Source: Apoderus coryli (taxonomy: Eukaryota > Arthropoda > Insecta > Coleoptera > Attelabidae). From it: a stretch of DNA of 64,000 nucleotides. The translations under genes and the position numbers were made by a program. Below are positions 22,201-31,601 of the stretch, piece after piece. Positions within the stretch are counted from its first letter, which is position 1, and each line of letters opens with the position of its first letter. The notes beneath the pieces were generated by a model. The model saw only the letters and a program-made list of their open reading frames with translations, was not told the origin of the DNA and did no database searches. The DNA is taken from the NCBI GenBank assembly GCA_911728435.2, contig OU452202.1:7605135-7669134 (forward strand), given 5' to 3'.

Positions 22201-25200
22201 ACAGATATTTGGAGAAAGATTCATGTACATATTTTGTGTATTTTGAAGATTATTTCTATCATAAAATTGCGACGCAAACAATTAGCTCACTCCTATTTCT
22301 TAATTTACTTAGCATATTACTCTATGTATTTTTTTAATATAAAGGTAGATGCTTTGAGAGTATTTACAGAATAGCTAAAACCATGTTAAATAATGGCAAC
22401 CTTGAATGTGCCAACAATAACACATTTTACATAGGCATTATGAAACAAAACAAATTGTCTAGGGTGATTTATCTAGTCTTATATGTCGTTGGTTATAATT
22501 TATAAACATAAGTAGTCACTGCAGCATTTGAAATGTAATATTCGAATTCCCTTTACCAAATCTAGGCCAACCTGAAAAGTGATCCCATCTGATCTCAAAC
22601 CTCAAGATTTTAAAAATATTTTGCATTATATTGATGATCTAAGAACAATAAATCTAAAAGCAATGGATTATAGTATATTTCAGAGATTACCCACAATCAG
22701 CTGAAAGTTATTCAAAATATACCACGCTTTTGCAATCAATTGTGGAAACAACCGGAATCCTCATAGAAAGTTTTGATATTACATGGAAAGATAGTTTAGA
22801 ATCTATATGTGTTATGATGCTGACTATTGAGTTGCTAAGTTTGACAACATGGGGACCTAAGGTACAGTAGATCGAAGTTTTTACAACATTTTTCTAAAAA
22901 GATACGCTATATACATATAATACTTTTGATAACATTGGTTTATCTTTAAAACGTTTTTATAGCTAGTTATAGCAGCACTCAAACTTTTAAATATCACAAT
23001 AATCAAATATATGTTACCAACTATGGCGCTACTGGTGGATAATTCGACCGATCCAACTACGACCCTCATTGGTCCATTACTTTATGCCAAATGTCATGAT
23101 CCTTATTGGGAGGTGAGAGACAGCGCAATTGAAACATTGTGCACTATTTGTAATAACGCAAATACTAGTAAGTTCAGTTTTAGTCTTTTATATAGCTAAC
23201 GGTTGGTTAAGTAAACTAACACTGTTTAATTTTGGTTACTACTACTAGTTTTCGAGCTTCGAGTGTGGTTTTTTAATTATTTGTATGTTATTAATGCTTG
23301 ATTATAGAGTATCCTACATTTCAAACTGTTATACTTGACTCGAAAATACCTAAATTGATGGTAGATGTGGCATTTGGAGATGCAGAACCGTACGTTAGGG
23401 CATCAGCACTGAAATGTTTACAAGAAATGATTGAAGTTGAAGGATTTTGGAGTGATTTAATATCAATTAACAATTTGCACGTAAGTACGGTTTTTTCGTA
23501 ACTGAATTATTGCGCGTCAGATGGGCAAGCTCAAGATGCTAAACCATCATTTTATCCAAACTACGCGATATGGCTACTTTGCCTCACTGATGGGACCCAG
23601 AAAGTTCGAAAGAAAACTCTAGAGACCTACACTTCGTTTTCAGGTCGTATACCAGTTCGTTTTCGTAATTAAAAATTCAGTCAAATCACTTTATGAAACG
23701 GTACGTTATTCAACAAACAAGTTATAAGAATTATTACTCACAATGATTAATGATATCAAAATTGTACTTTTCACAAACGACGAATATGGTTGAGTTGTCG
23801 AAAGGCATTCTCAGATTATAAAATTAGAATTACATCCGTGTTAGGATGTTTCCGTAGCGGAATTGGTGCAGTTGGGCAAGCTCAAGATGCTAATAGTATA
23901 TTAAGTATTGAGAACAGTAAGTGGAGGAGATCGGTAAACTACTTACTGTTTGAGATGCTTATACTATTTTTTGTACGATCGAAATAGCTGAAATTGCAAT
24001 TTTATTATTTTTAATAATTATTATTTTCAATTAAATACAAATTCAGGTTAGCTGAATACCCTCGACAAAGTTGCAGTTGAACGTTGCCATGGAACTAATT
24101 GTTATTGTTATGATTGTTATCGTATTTTTTATGTCATGTATTTGTCAAAACTTATTTAAAAAACTTTTATTATTGAAAATGAGTGACTTTGATTGTGAAT
24201 CTCTTGATGAAGCATGGAATGTTGGAATAGCCGCTATAATTCCAGAGACCGGTATGAAAATACTTATAAAAGTTCATACCTAATGCCGTTTAATATACAA
24301 TTTTAAAAATCAAAATAATGACGTCAGCATAAATAGGCAATGGCATACCGTCGTGAATTTACTTCCCGTTCTCCGAACGGTAAGTGAATTACTTACCGTC
24401 GTGTTTGGGTTGTCAGCCAGTAAATGTCACTTACTGTCATAAAGACAGACACGGTAGACAATCAAAAAAGGTCGGTCGTACAAAAATGATCATTTTTTAT
24501 TCAAACCGCTATGCTATATAAGAAAGTCCATTTTTGTAATTAACTAAACATTCCGTTAAATCTATCTCATATAATATTTTTATATTCAAGAAAAATCGTT
24601 AGAACGTGTTCATACGTAGGTATTAGGTTAACTATTGGAAAATTAATAGTTTTCATATCATTCACATTTTTGTATTTTACAAATGCTTTTAAGAAGGCTG
24701 AAGATAATTTCATTCGGTAAAAAAAAATCCATTTCCCAGTACTCCGTACAGTATAATAATGTTCAGTGTGTAATTTTTTGTTTTAGGAAAGAATATGTGG
24801 TATTTTAATAAAAGAAAGTGAAGGAATCGTAAGAACAGAAGCTGCAACACTAATCTGTAAAATGTACGTACATCAAGCGTTTCCAAACTCACTGATGACA
24901 CATCTTTACGATATAATGACACATGCAGCGAATGCAGATTTACATTGGGAGGTTAAAATGAACGCCCTTAAATTTTGGGAGGCAGTCGTAAACAAACATC
25001 TGGAACACCAAGGAATGATCGATGGTACTTTCCCGAATGTGACTTTTTCAAAGGAGAATAGAAAAATCGTTGTTCTAAATAGTGATGTAGTACAAACGCG
25101 ACTTATTAAAGTTCTGAATCAACTAAGTGAAGTTGGATGTTTAGCTGTTTTAGTAACAGCTCTTCAAGATGACGATTTCAGTGTTGTAGAAGAAGCTGTG

Positions 25201-25797
25201 AGAATCACAAATAACTTCAATAAACATCTGAAAACATACAATGTGACCTGTCATAGTGCAAATTTAAGGCAACCACCCAGCCCGCTAGATCTGAATATTT
25301 TATCACCAGCCTCTACATCCAGCTTAAGTTCTACACCATTGTCATTCCCTTATAATGATATCTTTGAACAAGATCTCTCACATACTTTAAGTCACTATAT
25401 CGATGAGAATTCGACTTCAAGCGTTGGAATACATTTGTCGAATCATTTAGAAAATTCTATTAATAATATGGCGCTGCAACAGGAATCGAAAGTACCTACG
25501 CGAGCGGTGGATGTAACCGATGCTATGATTGATGAAGTTTTAGATAGCTGTGATATAAAGATATTAGAGACTTTATGTAGAACAACAGAAGATCATAATG
25601 ATTCACAAACCATGCAAATGATCAGACGTAAAAGTATTCTGCTACCTAGTGACTTCATTACTAGTATTTCCGTAAAATCAACCCCATCACTATCAGAGAA
25701 GAGCAAGTGGTTGATGACAATGGATGATTTTGATTCGTTACTCGATGATATTTTAAAAGAGTACAAGAATAATATCAACGATATGGATTGTTATTAA
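7111..25797 (+). CDS. BRAT1: BRAT1-like HEAT-repeat protein (10 exons, 990 aa)
   Basis: Coding exons: 7111-7255, 8948-9137, 10066-10245, 12042-12511, 17184-17450, 21237-21392, 22686-22861, 22963-23167, 23308-23480, 24787-25797. Each has GT-AG borders, and the phases add up to one frame of 990 codons plus TAA. The protein is a chain of helical HEAT-type repeats. Diagnostic stretches include 'CHDPYWEVRDSAIETLCT' and 'DAEPYVRASALKCLQEM' in exons 8-9, 'ESEGIVRTEAATLICKMY' and 'DLHWEVKMNALKFWEAVV' in exon 10, then an acidic, Ser-rich tail. The order and wording match BRAT1, and the tail ends in DCY as I recall for human BRAT1. BRAT1 binds the Integrator endonuclease INTS11 and has been linked to ATM and DNA-PK. 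Large introns 4 and 5 are filled with transposons. Another HEAT protein is possible but less likely. Confidence 0.8.
7690..7890 (+). mobile_element. RT fragment of a LINE in BRAT1 intron 1
   Basis: One frame gives 'LCFADDIAILA', the FADD catalytic motif of reverse transcriptase, followed shortly by 'AFTRRKK' in a related frame. Stops and frameshifts flank it. The clade cannot be told from so little sequence. Confidence 0.55.
8081..8330. repeat. Foldback inverted repeat (arms about 60 bp)
   Basis: The left arm, about 8081-8145, and the right arm, about 8271-8330, are reverse complements with a few indels; the shared core includes AAAAACCCGAACGCT. The loop is about 125 bp. The open frames over the left arm are by-products of this repeat. 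Confidence 0.75.
8948..9137 (+). CDS. BRAT1: BRAT1 exon 2 (residues 49-111)
   Basis: A strong acceptor with a long T tract (TTTGTTTCAG) precedes it. It completes a GAT codon with exon 1 and reads through 'SFVLNVIACMSKDEFLFV' to AAAG|GTAGGC, phase 2. Confidence 0.8.
10066..10245 (+). CDS. BRAT1: BRAT1 exon 3 (residues 112-171)
   Basis: It starts after TTTTTGCTTACAG and encodes amphipathic helices including 'KLGFIRLVSGFLEHKSG'. The donor is G|GTAAGC, phase 2. The open frame upstream of the acceptor is intron sequence. Confidence 0.8.
10246..12041 (+). other. BRAT1 intron 3, nothing recognised
   Basis: This 1.8 kb contains no coding resemblance, clear terminal repeat or RNA gene that I could see. 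It begins GTAAGC and ends TTTTAG. Confidence 0.5.
12042..12511 (+). CDS. BRAT1: BRAT1 exon 4 (residues 172-328)
   Basis: The acceptor is TTATATTTTAG. The exon includes 'CVVGIILTKVDNLPEISS' and 'KKLMCLVRIFDFYRQFSK', and ends at G|GTGAGT, phase 1. The next intron, 4.7 kb, contains the two P-type elements. Confidence 0.8.
13498..13788 (-). pseudogene. P-type transposase C-terminal remnant, copy 1
   Basis: The 96-residue frame contains 'ENRNLYGNLIMPHDNFVQYI' and later 'CSNFPKKYVTKLYF', the pattern at the C-terminal end of THAP/P transposases. Upstream, a C-x2-C segment ('CDVCTKYAKS') is present but cut off by stops. It is about 70% similar to copy 2 at 15245-14852. Confidence 0.6.
14295..14377 (-). 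pseudogene. THAP-domain first exon of a P-type transposase
   Basis: On the minus strand an ATG opens 'MVCAAKNCRNKSYN' and continues to 'LPFFSFPMDSKR', then a donor AAAG|GTAAG. The spaced cysteines and the Phe-Phe-x-Phe-Pro motif are the first half of a THAP zinc finger, the DNA-binding domain of P transposases and their domesticated relatives. The remaining zinc ligands would be in a later exon that this deleted copy lacks. In copy 2 the same stretch is wrecked by a small indel (minus strand, 15960-15870). Confidence 0.65.
14852..15245 (-). pseudogene. P-type transposase C-terminal remnant, copy 2
   Basis: The minus strand from about 15245 reads 'CDVCTKYAKSIESLDESSLF' in one open frame, then 'NLYGNLMMPHDNFVQYIS'. 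An indel near 15065 shifts to the frame holding 'HPCSNFPKKYVTKLYF'. This copy keeps the C-x2-C segment that copy 1 has lost to stops. Confidence 0.6.
16046..16958. mobile_element. Palindromic TA-flanked CAGGG-ended element
   Basis: The ends are CAGGGGGTAATTCTG and CACCCTG, both next to TA. Inner arms of about 350-400 bp are inverted copies of each other (about 16070-16440 against 16560-16930). The uninterrupted sequence in P copy 1 at about 14450-14475 shows one TA where this copy has TA-element-TA, so the target duplication is TA. That points to Tc1/mariner-type transposition. The frames inside are arm artefacts and no transposase is visible. Confidence 0.8.
17184..17450 (+). CDS. BRAT1: BRAT1 exon 5 (residues 329-417)
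   Basis: A T-rich acceptor ends in TTTTCAG. The exon encodes 'LLYDVLRWWKALETK' and 'VILQIIPLFVVGASLIGMA' and ends at ACCG|GTGAGT, phase 1. A decayed LINE begins about 40 bases after it. Confidence 0.8.
17492..18220 (-). pseudogene. LINE ORF2, RT part, truncated
   Basis: The frame upstream of 17947 contains 'DYRPISILSNFSKLLE' (with a stop just before). The open frame 17947-17492 has 'YTDFCKAFDRIDH' (motif A), 'SGVPQGSNLGPLLF' (motif B) and 'LIYADDLKIF' (motif C). It ends soon after motif C without thumb or 3' UTR. Confidence 0.8.
18223..18903 (-). pseudogene. LINE ORF2, region between endonuclease and RT
   Basis: This 226-residue frame has 'YYNFKKANYEILYEILFHRD' and 'DPRSFWSFVNRSRQQSRIPG', matching the equivalent linker in the plus-strand LINE (2763-3190). 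It overlaps the endonuclease frame by 65 bases in a different frame, so an indel near 18850-18900 broke ORF2. Confidence 0.75.
18839..19522 (-). pseudogene. LINE ORF2, AP endonuclease part
   Basis: The 227-residue frame begins 'MPPNRNQSSLTCYYHNVRGL' and has 'VALTETFLND' , 'GGGVVLAI', 'ILIMGDFNVSG' and 'LLDLIISSVP', the EEP endonuclease motifs in order. The ATG at 19522 is a plausible ORF2 start. Confidence 0.8.
19590..19800 (-). mobile_element. RT fragment of a different LINE
   Basis: The minus strand reads 'FPSIWKSSRVTPVYKKDDKR' then 'ANYRPISNQSCFAKVFE', RT motif region 1-2. It lies between the ORF1 and ORF2 pieces of the surrounding LINE, so it seems to be a separate inserted or rearranged piece. 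Confidence 0.55.
20119..20775 (-). pseudogene. LINE ORF1 with PHD-like zinc finger and coiled coil, frameshifted
   Basis: The first piece (20775-20557) opens 'MDAGIVICERTVAKSQRAIE' and has Cys/His spacing of a PHD finger ('CAACSSWVHKGC', then 'HSWEC'). The second (20614-20399) is a low-complexity linker. The third (20385-20119) is a heptad-rich coiled coil ('KIAELESRVAEITVELASI'). ORF1 proteins of several insect LINEs have this order. They bind RNA and form trimers through the coil. Confidence 0.65.
21237..21392 (+). CDS. BRAT1: BRAT1 exon 6 (residues 418-469)
   Basis: The acceptor is TACTTTGTAG. The frame reads 'YNWRDQLMCHPNIISNANLS' and ends at TTAG|GTGAGT, phase 1. Confidence 0.78.
21904..21945. 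repeat. Perfect 15-bp hairpin
   Basis: GGGTATAAGCGTTGA at 21904-21918 is the exact reverse complement of 21931-21945, with a 12-base loop. It lies in BRAT1 intron 6. Confidence 0.85.
22686..22861 (+). CDS. BRAT1: BRAT1 exon 7 (residues 470-528), acceptor uncertain
   Basis: The open frame 'DYPQSAESYSKYTTLLQS' to 'LTIELLSLTTWGPK' ends at AAG|GTACAG, phase 0. To keep frame the exon must start after the second AG of TTTCAGAG (22686) or after TATAG (22674, adding four residues). The first AG of TTTCAG would run into a stop. No ATG-initiated frame marks this exon, so it is easily missed. Confidence 0.7.
22963..23167 (+). CDS. BRAT1: BRAT1 exon 8 (residues 529-596)
   Basis: The acceptor is ACGTTTTTATAG. 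It carries the HEAT motif 'CHDPYWEVRDSAIETLCT', the most family-specific stretch, and ends at ACTA|GTAAGT, phase 1. Confidence 0.85.
23308..23480 (+). CDS. BRAT1: BRAT1 exon 9 (residues 597-654)
   Basis: It follows GATTATAG and includes 'VAFGDAEPYVRASALKCLQE'. The donor is CAC|GTAAGT, phase 0. It joins in frame to 24787 and completes the HEAT helix with 'ERICGILIKESEG'; no exon is needed in between. Confidence 0.82.
24787..25797 (+). CDS. BRAT1: BRAT1 exon 10, C-terminus (residues 655-990)
   Basis: The acceptor is TTTTTTGTTTTAG. The first 140 residues are HEAT helices. Then comes a low-complexity Ser/Pro-rich linker ('LSPASTSSLSSTPLSFPY') and an acidic helical tail ending 'NINDMDCY' before TAA at 25795. 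Confidence 0.85.
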   Translation, partial: ERICGILIKESEGIVRTEAATLICKMYVHQAFPNSLMTHLYDIMTHAANADLHWEVKMNALKFWEAVVNKHLEHQGMIDGTFPNVTFSKENRKIVVLNSDVVQTRLIKVLNQLSEVGCLAVLVTALQDDDFSVVEEAVRITNNFNKHLKTYNVTCHSANLRQPPSPLDLNILSPASTSSLSSTPLSFPYNDIFEQDLSHTLSHYIDENSTSSVGIHLSNHLENSINNMALQQESKVPTRAVDVTDAMIDEVLDSCDIKILETLCRTTEDHNDSQTMQMIRRKSILLPSDFITSISVKSTPSLSEKSKWLMTMDDFDSLLDDILKEYKNNINDMDCY

Positions 25798-26109
25798 TTA
25801 ATTTTGATCTATACAACAATACAAACTGTACCAACCTAAGATATAAGAAAAAATGAATGAAGATGAAAATATTTTCCTATGCAACTATTTGAGTCTTCGA
25901 TTGAACATAATGTTGGAACTAACAACCTTCTTGTGGATCTGAATCGAATTTTATTAGGTTCATTTTCAGGTCATTAAACTTTAGAAACATCGAACAGAGA
26001 TAAACTAATTGACAGTCAGGCATGTCAGATAAAACGAGTCTTTCATTGATATAATATGGTTTTGTGTTATACATAATATGTATAATGTGTTGAAAATATA
26101 AATGAAACA

Positions 26110-26437
26110 TCTCTTGAGGTAATACAACCACATTTTGTGCTTAAAATGTTCTCACACAAATGTCATATTCAGTCATATTTAGCGTTTAATACAATCAATC
26201 AACTTTATACCTTGCTCAAAATAATTAAAGGACACTTTTGGATAACCCTGTAACTTATTAAATGATACATTTATATTCTGAAAGACACATATTTTCTTAT
26301 AATAAATTGATTAAAAGAACTTTCAACTAAATGAAAAACTAGAAATTTCTCTTGAGGTAATACAACCACATTTTGTGCTTAAAATGTTTTCACACAAATG
26401 TCATATTCAGTCATATTTAGCGTTAAATACAATCAAT
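26110..26437 (+). repeat. Two 90-bp direct repeats
   Basis: Sequence 26110-26199 recurs at 26348-26437 with only about two differences. The spacer is 148 bp. No coding sense is apparent. Confidence 0.85.
26301..26306 (+). terminator. Possible BRAT1 polyadenylation signal
   Basis: AATAAA occurs about 500 bases after the BRAT1 stop. An ATTAAA at 25973-25978 is a nearer alternative. Neither can be confirmed without transcripts. Confidence 0.3.
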
Positions 26438-26862
26438 AGCGCACTAAGCAAGGCTTTATTTACTGAAAATAACAACAATAATAAAGTTCTTTTATTGCAT
26501 CAGTAGTAGTAGTGAATGAATCCCTTGCTGTAAAATTTTTGCACTTTATTTTGCTTTTAAATTTTTAGTGAAAAATTCATTCCAAACAAAAGTTTACTCT
26601 GAATAATTTTCTAACATTTTGTTTCTGCAATGTGACTGTGATTCGCTTGCTAGAGATAGTCAGCTGTTTGACATTCTACTGTACGCGCATCTCCGCTATA
26701 TTTCAATTGAAATCAAAATTACTAGTGCGAACATTTTCCCACATCTGCCGAAATCAACGAAAACATTGGATTGTAGATATACGGCTCTATGAGTTACGAG
26801 AAGGTAACTTATATCGGAAATAAAGGACAAATAAATCTCAATCATACTCCTTAAACAGTTTT

Positions 26863-26899
26863 TTGTGCGACTGTTTGACAGGTTCAAACAGTCGCACAA
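26863..26899. repeat. Perfect 16-bp hairpin with 5-base loop
   Basis: TTGTGCGACTGTTTGA (26863-26878) pairs exactly with 26884-26899; the loop is CAGGT. No U-tract or flanking gene suggests a terminator. Confidence 0.85.
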
Positions 26900-28259
26900 T
26901 ATTGAGTAGTTGCAAAAAATATAGTTCATTGTATTTCTTTTTATAAATGAGAACAGTGTTTGTGAGAACTGGTAACACCCCACCTGCTATTCTAATAATT
27001 ATTGTGTAAATTGTATTTAATATATTTTTTTTATTTTTAATAAAAATAAATATTTTAAAAAATTGCCGACGAAGGTCTCTTTTATTCATGACTCTTAGAT
27101 GTCATAGTACAATTATTTATTTGTAACAAACTGTCTATTGAACATTATAAAACGCAGGTGGCAAGATCAGTCATGTCGAAACCTGGTACTAGGTACGATT
27201 ATTTTAGCGAAAATATCACACTTCCACTTAAATGAAATACCTCTTTCACATTCAGCAACAGTATGGCAATCTTCTAATGCCAAAGTGGCTACCATCCCTT
27301 ATCAACAATTTTTATTGAAGCATATCGGGATTCTGAAAGACTAATCATGGTTTTCTTTTTGAACTAGAGTGTTGAAAGTTTACTGTGTAATGTTTAGTTG
27401 TTGAAAGTAAATACCTAATTACTTTAGTGTTTCTTTATTTAACATTAACCAAGTAACTGTACAAATACTCAAGTGATTAAGAACTGGTGTAATTGGTAAA
27501 GTACATATACTTTACCCATTGGTGTGGCTTTATTTATTTTACCGCCAACACTGGGTACAAACTAATACTACGTATCCCAGGATATAAACCTTCTCATGAC
27601 ACACTGGGAACAAACCACAAGTAGCTCCCTACCAGCAGATGCTTATGAAATATTATTTGCTTTTAGACGAATTTTCAAAGTATTTTTTTTTTGTTATTCC
27701 TTTTGATTGCTTTAATATTTGGTATGCCGACGCGACGTGACTGTAGAAACAGAGTTAAATTGAGATAGAAGATAGTATTCCAGAGAATTAAACTATTTTT
27801 AGTTTAGCAGAGATTGTTTGTGATAAATGAGACAGACATACATGGAACTTTATAGGAAATATTCTGCATTAAGGACAAAAAATTGCGAAAATTCTCTTTT
27901 TTTCTTTAAATACCAAAACGGAAATGGCTGCAAACAAGTGTTAGGAATTCATCAGTTTGGTAAAATGCCTCCAAATGTTGCCAAATATTTAAATTTACAA
28001 CAAAACATTGTTTTCGCAGATCCTCTGCGACAATTTTGACTAGTTTAAAGAGGCATGGGGGATAGAAGTAGTCAACTGTTGCTGAATGATACATTGAAGA
28101 ATCTCTTAATAATAAAATTCAAGTAGCTAATATGATTTTTAAAATGAAAAGTGGAAAATCTGTTATTAATACAAGTAGTAATGTTGCCCATTTCTCAGGG
28201 ACAGAAGTTCGGCCAGTGATGAATAATAGTAATAATTGAAATATAACAATAAATATATA

Positions 28260-29170
28260 CAGGGCGTTCCCTATGTATTATTACAAACTAATACAGGTGA
28301 TGAAACAGTGAATTTTAAGAAAAAAAAGTTTTCTTATAAACATAGGTGCGTAAACGCATTGTAACCGAGATACAGGGCCTTCAAAATTAGCCCCTGATGA
28401 CAGTTTTCTGTAAATGTTAACGAAACGTGTTTAGATACATCAATCAAATTTTACACATGTATTTTTTATTCTTCATAAGTCAAACCGGTTAATTTAGTTT
28501 CAATTTTTTTATTATTGTCTGTTTATAAATTCATTAAAGTGTTTAGGTCTTTTCTGTTTCTCATTTTCTGCATGGGATGTGCAAATTATGAAATCTAATT
28601 ATTTTTAATTTCAATTAGATGACAATATGAACGAAAGATGAAAACAGTTTACTTAAGAACTGTTTTGTTTTTTCTAAACAATACGGTTCATGGTAATGCA
28701 CGATGGAATAAGCAAATTTTTAAATTGTGTAATTTATTTTTGTGGATTATTAGTAAATTTTTTAAATCTGTTTACTTAAAAACCAAGCATTTTATCAAAT
28801 TAATTGAAGACGATCTTTTTAATCAGATTACATTTTTTTTATAAATATAAACTGAAATAGTGAAATATTCAAGCGAAAAAAATTTTGCGGCGTTATTTCG
28901 CCCCGCACCCTCTAGTTTGATACGCTCATGACTATTTATGGATATCCTTTTGTTTTGACTTATTGAGAATTAAAAATCAAATACATGTGTAAAATGTCAT
29001 TGATGTATCCAAAAACGTTTCGTTAATATTCACAAAAACCCCCTAATTTTGATCGCCCTGTATCTCAGTTACAATGCGTTTGCGGAGCTATGTTTATAGG
29101 AACTTTTTTTCTTAAAATTCACCGTTATAGTACCGGTATTAATTTGTAATAATACATAGGGAACACCCTG
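28260..29170. mobile_element. CAGGG-ended TIR element with long inverted arms
   Basis: The ends CAGGGCGTTCCC and GGGAACACCCTG are each bordered by TA. The inverted similarity continues about 250-300 bp inward on both sides, including a shared subterminal GAGATACAGGGC. The 911-bp unit has no transposase frame. It is a non-autonomous element of Tc1/mariner type, judged by the TA flanks. Confidence 0.8.
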
Positions 29171-31600
29171 TATAATAAATAAATAATTTATATGCATTAT
29201 TATGGTATGAAAAACGGCACGGGAATACTTTTGCCAGCCGGTAAAGCGTTACTGTTATTTTTGTCGTTGCCCGGTAACAACTTAAAATACTGGAATAACA
29301 GGGTTTGTGGCGTCAAACCCCTCCTAGAATGTCAATATGTTGTAATGATTTCAGAAAACCATCTTTTACGTTTTAAATTTCGATACCTATTGTAAAAAAA
29401 TAAAAGCATGTCTTTATTCATGAACAAAAATTCTATTTTTCCACAAACTTCTTATACGAGTGATAAAATTTAGTTGATAGTTGCATCTTAGGGTTTTTGA
29501 TTATGGACAACTTTATATAAAAAATAACATATCTCGTAAGGAGTTCGTAGTTTACCCGGACAATCTTTTTGTACGAGGAAGCCGCGATAAGTATGTTTTC
29601 TCCAACCGTCAAAATGCTCGTAAAAAAGTTACACTTTATACTACCTAGTTATAGGTAGAAAAATCATCATAGATGCTGCTTGCATACACCAGTTTCGTGC
29701 GACCAGAAACGTGGTTGTTTCTATAAATGATTATAGGCTTGACATTTTAACTTCGCGGCTGTTGCTACAAGGGTAATGAGTAAACTCCGGGCCTCTGTCA
29801 GTCGCAAAATACTCACTTCGCATCTGGTTGCACAAAAAGATTATTTGTTATAAAAACTGTATAGATTTATTTGTAAATAAACTTCTTTAATAGCAGCAAA
29901 ATATAAAACAACTATAAGGTATAAAGTGATTACAATAGGTCGGAATAATAAAAATGTAGCCCACTGTTAACGTTTTGTTTGGAATGGCAAATTATTTTCT
30001 TTGCATACACCAATTACAGTTACGTAATCGTAAAAGTTTGTCCCTTGCTATTGAGGGTGCTTTTTGCTAGAACCGGTTAATTTAAACAATATTAATTAGC
30101 TCGTGTTAACATAATCGATTCTGATCAAGGGATGATAATGTAATTATTGTTGTAACTAACACTGGATTTGGTTGCACTGACACATTTTCTATTAAATAAT
30201 AGGTATTTGTACTAGTTTAAGGTGAAAGTCAAGGGAAAAGTCAAGATAAATAGCGTCTCTCTGGATTGTGATTATGTTAACGTAATTTATAATCCTATAT
30301 TTAAACAGCAAGGCCGGGTTTTTGATGAAATTATAAAATATTTCATCAAAAACTAATGCAAAACTAAATGTGGCAAAATATCTTGAGAATTTGTATCTAG
30401 ATTAAAACATATGTCTGGAACTAAGCTAAATAACTCAAAAGCCTAACCTAAATAAATCAAAAGCCTAACTACTACTGCTAACCTACCTTACCAGAATCCA
30501 AATCGTTATGGTGACTCTTAAGCTATATTTTTCTGATACTGAAATTTGTATAAATTACTGTATTATAAATAAATACCAGTGTGGAAAGCACTACTTCAGA
30601 AAAAAAAGTTATTTATCCATCTAACTAGAAAGAACACAGTACCCGCTTAAGTGTAGATGATGTAAACTTTCGGATCGATGCCTTTAGCGAAACTCGTTAC
30701 TCGTTGTATTTCGTCTATGTAAACAACTAAGCGCACTTTTGGTTAAAATATATTTCTGGTTTAACGGCATACTTGTTACTAAACACAATTATACAACCAT
30801 AACTATAGTCAGTGTTCAAATCTGATTGATTTAACGTCAACTAGTTTGTTTAATAATTATTAGTTACTTATGCAGAAAATTGTATATATTCCCGACATAT
30901 TAGTTTCATCTGGTAAGTACGAAGCGGTAAGGTTAAACGTTAATAGTAGGCAACATTGTATACAAAATTTTGTTTTTACATTTACATGTCCACACGTACA
31001 CAACTGTATGTTTACAATATCACAAAAAAAAAACACGTATTCAAACTTAGCACGTGGGTATACGTATCTTGTTGAAAAAAATAAACTACATATTACTTAA
31101 AAAACAAAAAATCAATATTTACTAGTTTTAAATCGGAACAGTATTATCGATTTTGTGCTATAACGAGACTCTAATAGTAAGGGAGGCCGCTGCAAGGAAA
31201 GTCTACGCCATAAACAAAAAAACACATCAATTTCGATCACTATAAACACTGTCGATTGGACATTTATGGAAAACGGAACTAGGAATCTTAGTTTTTCAAA
31301 TGGATCACCCCGTATTTTCACAAATTGTTAGAATTGCCAATTTATTATAATACTTTTATATAATAATTGCCTTATACCTATCGTTATTCAGGGTTCATGT
31401 AAAAAAACTAACTTTTGACCCCGTTTATGAATGACGGAAATAATAGTAATTTTAGCACGCCCTGTATGATATGGAGTCGATTAAATACACCTGTGTTGTC
31501 TCAAATACCACCAAAATATCAACTTTTCATGAAATGAGAATACTAATTTACTTAAGGTTAAAATAGGGCATTGCTTTGGACCATATTTAAAACAAATTGT
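29171..31600. other. Spacer, no gene recognised
   Basis: AT-rich DNA with a 13-bp perfect hairpin (30319-30331 against 30340-30352). The short frames show no resemblance to known families. Confidence 0.45.
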
Positions 31601-31601
31601 G

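Larger units (their letters stand above)
25798..28259. other. Spacer downstream of BRAT1
   Basis: It holds the BRAT1 3' UTR, the 90-bp direct repeats and a 16-bp hairpin described separately. The short frames here show no family features. Confidence 0.45.

Noticed and set aside
23790..23987. Possible extra BRAT1 exon with donor GTAAGT at about 23920
   Set aside because: No AG in the right phase opens this frame after exon 9, and every phase-compatible acceptor leads to a stop.
24071..24283. An open frame ending in a donor-like site (ACCG|GTATG) inside BRAT1 intron 9
   Set aside because: Exon 9 joins exon 10 directly in phase and completes a HEAT helix. The frame is mostly simple hydrophobic sequence from a GTTATT-rich stretch, so I did not include it as an exon.
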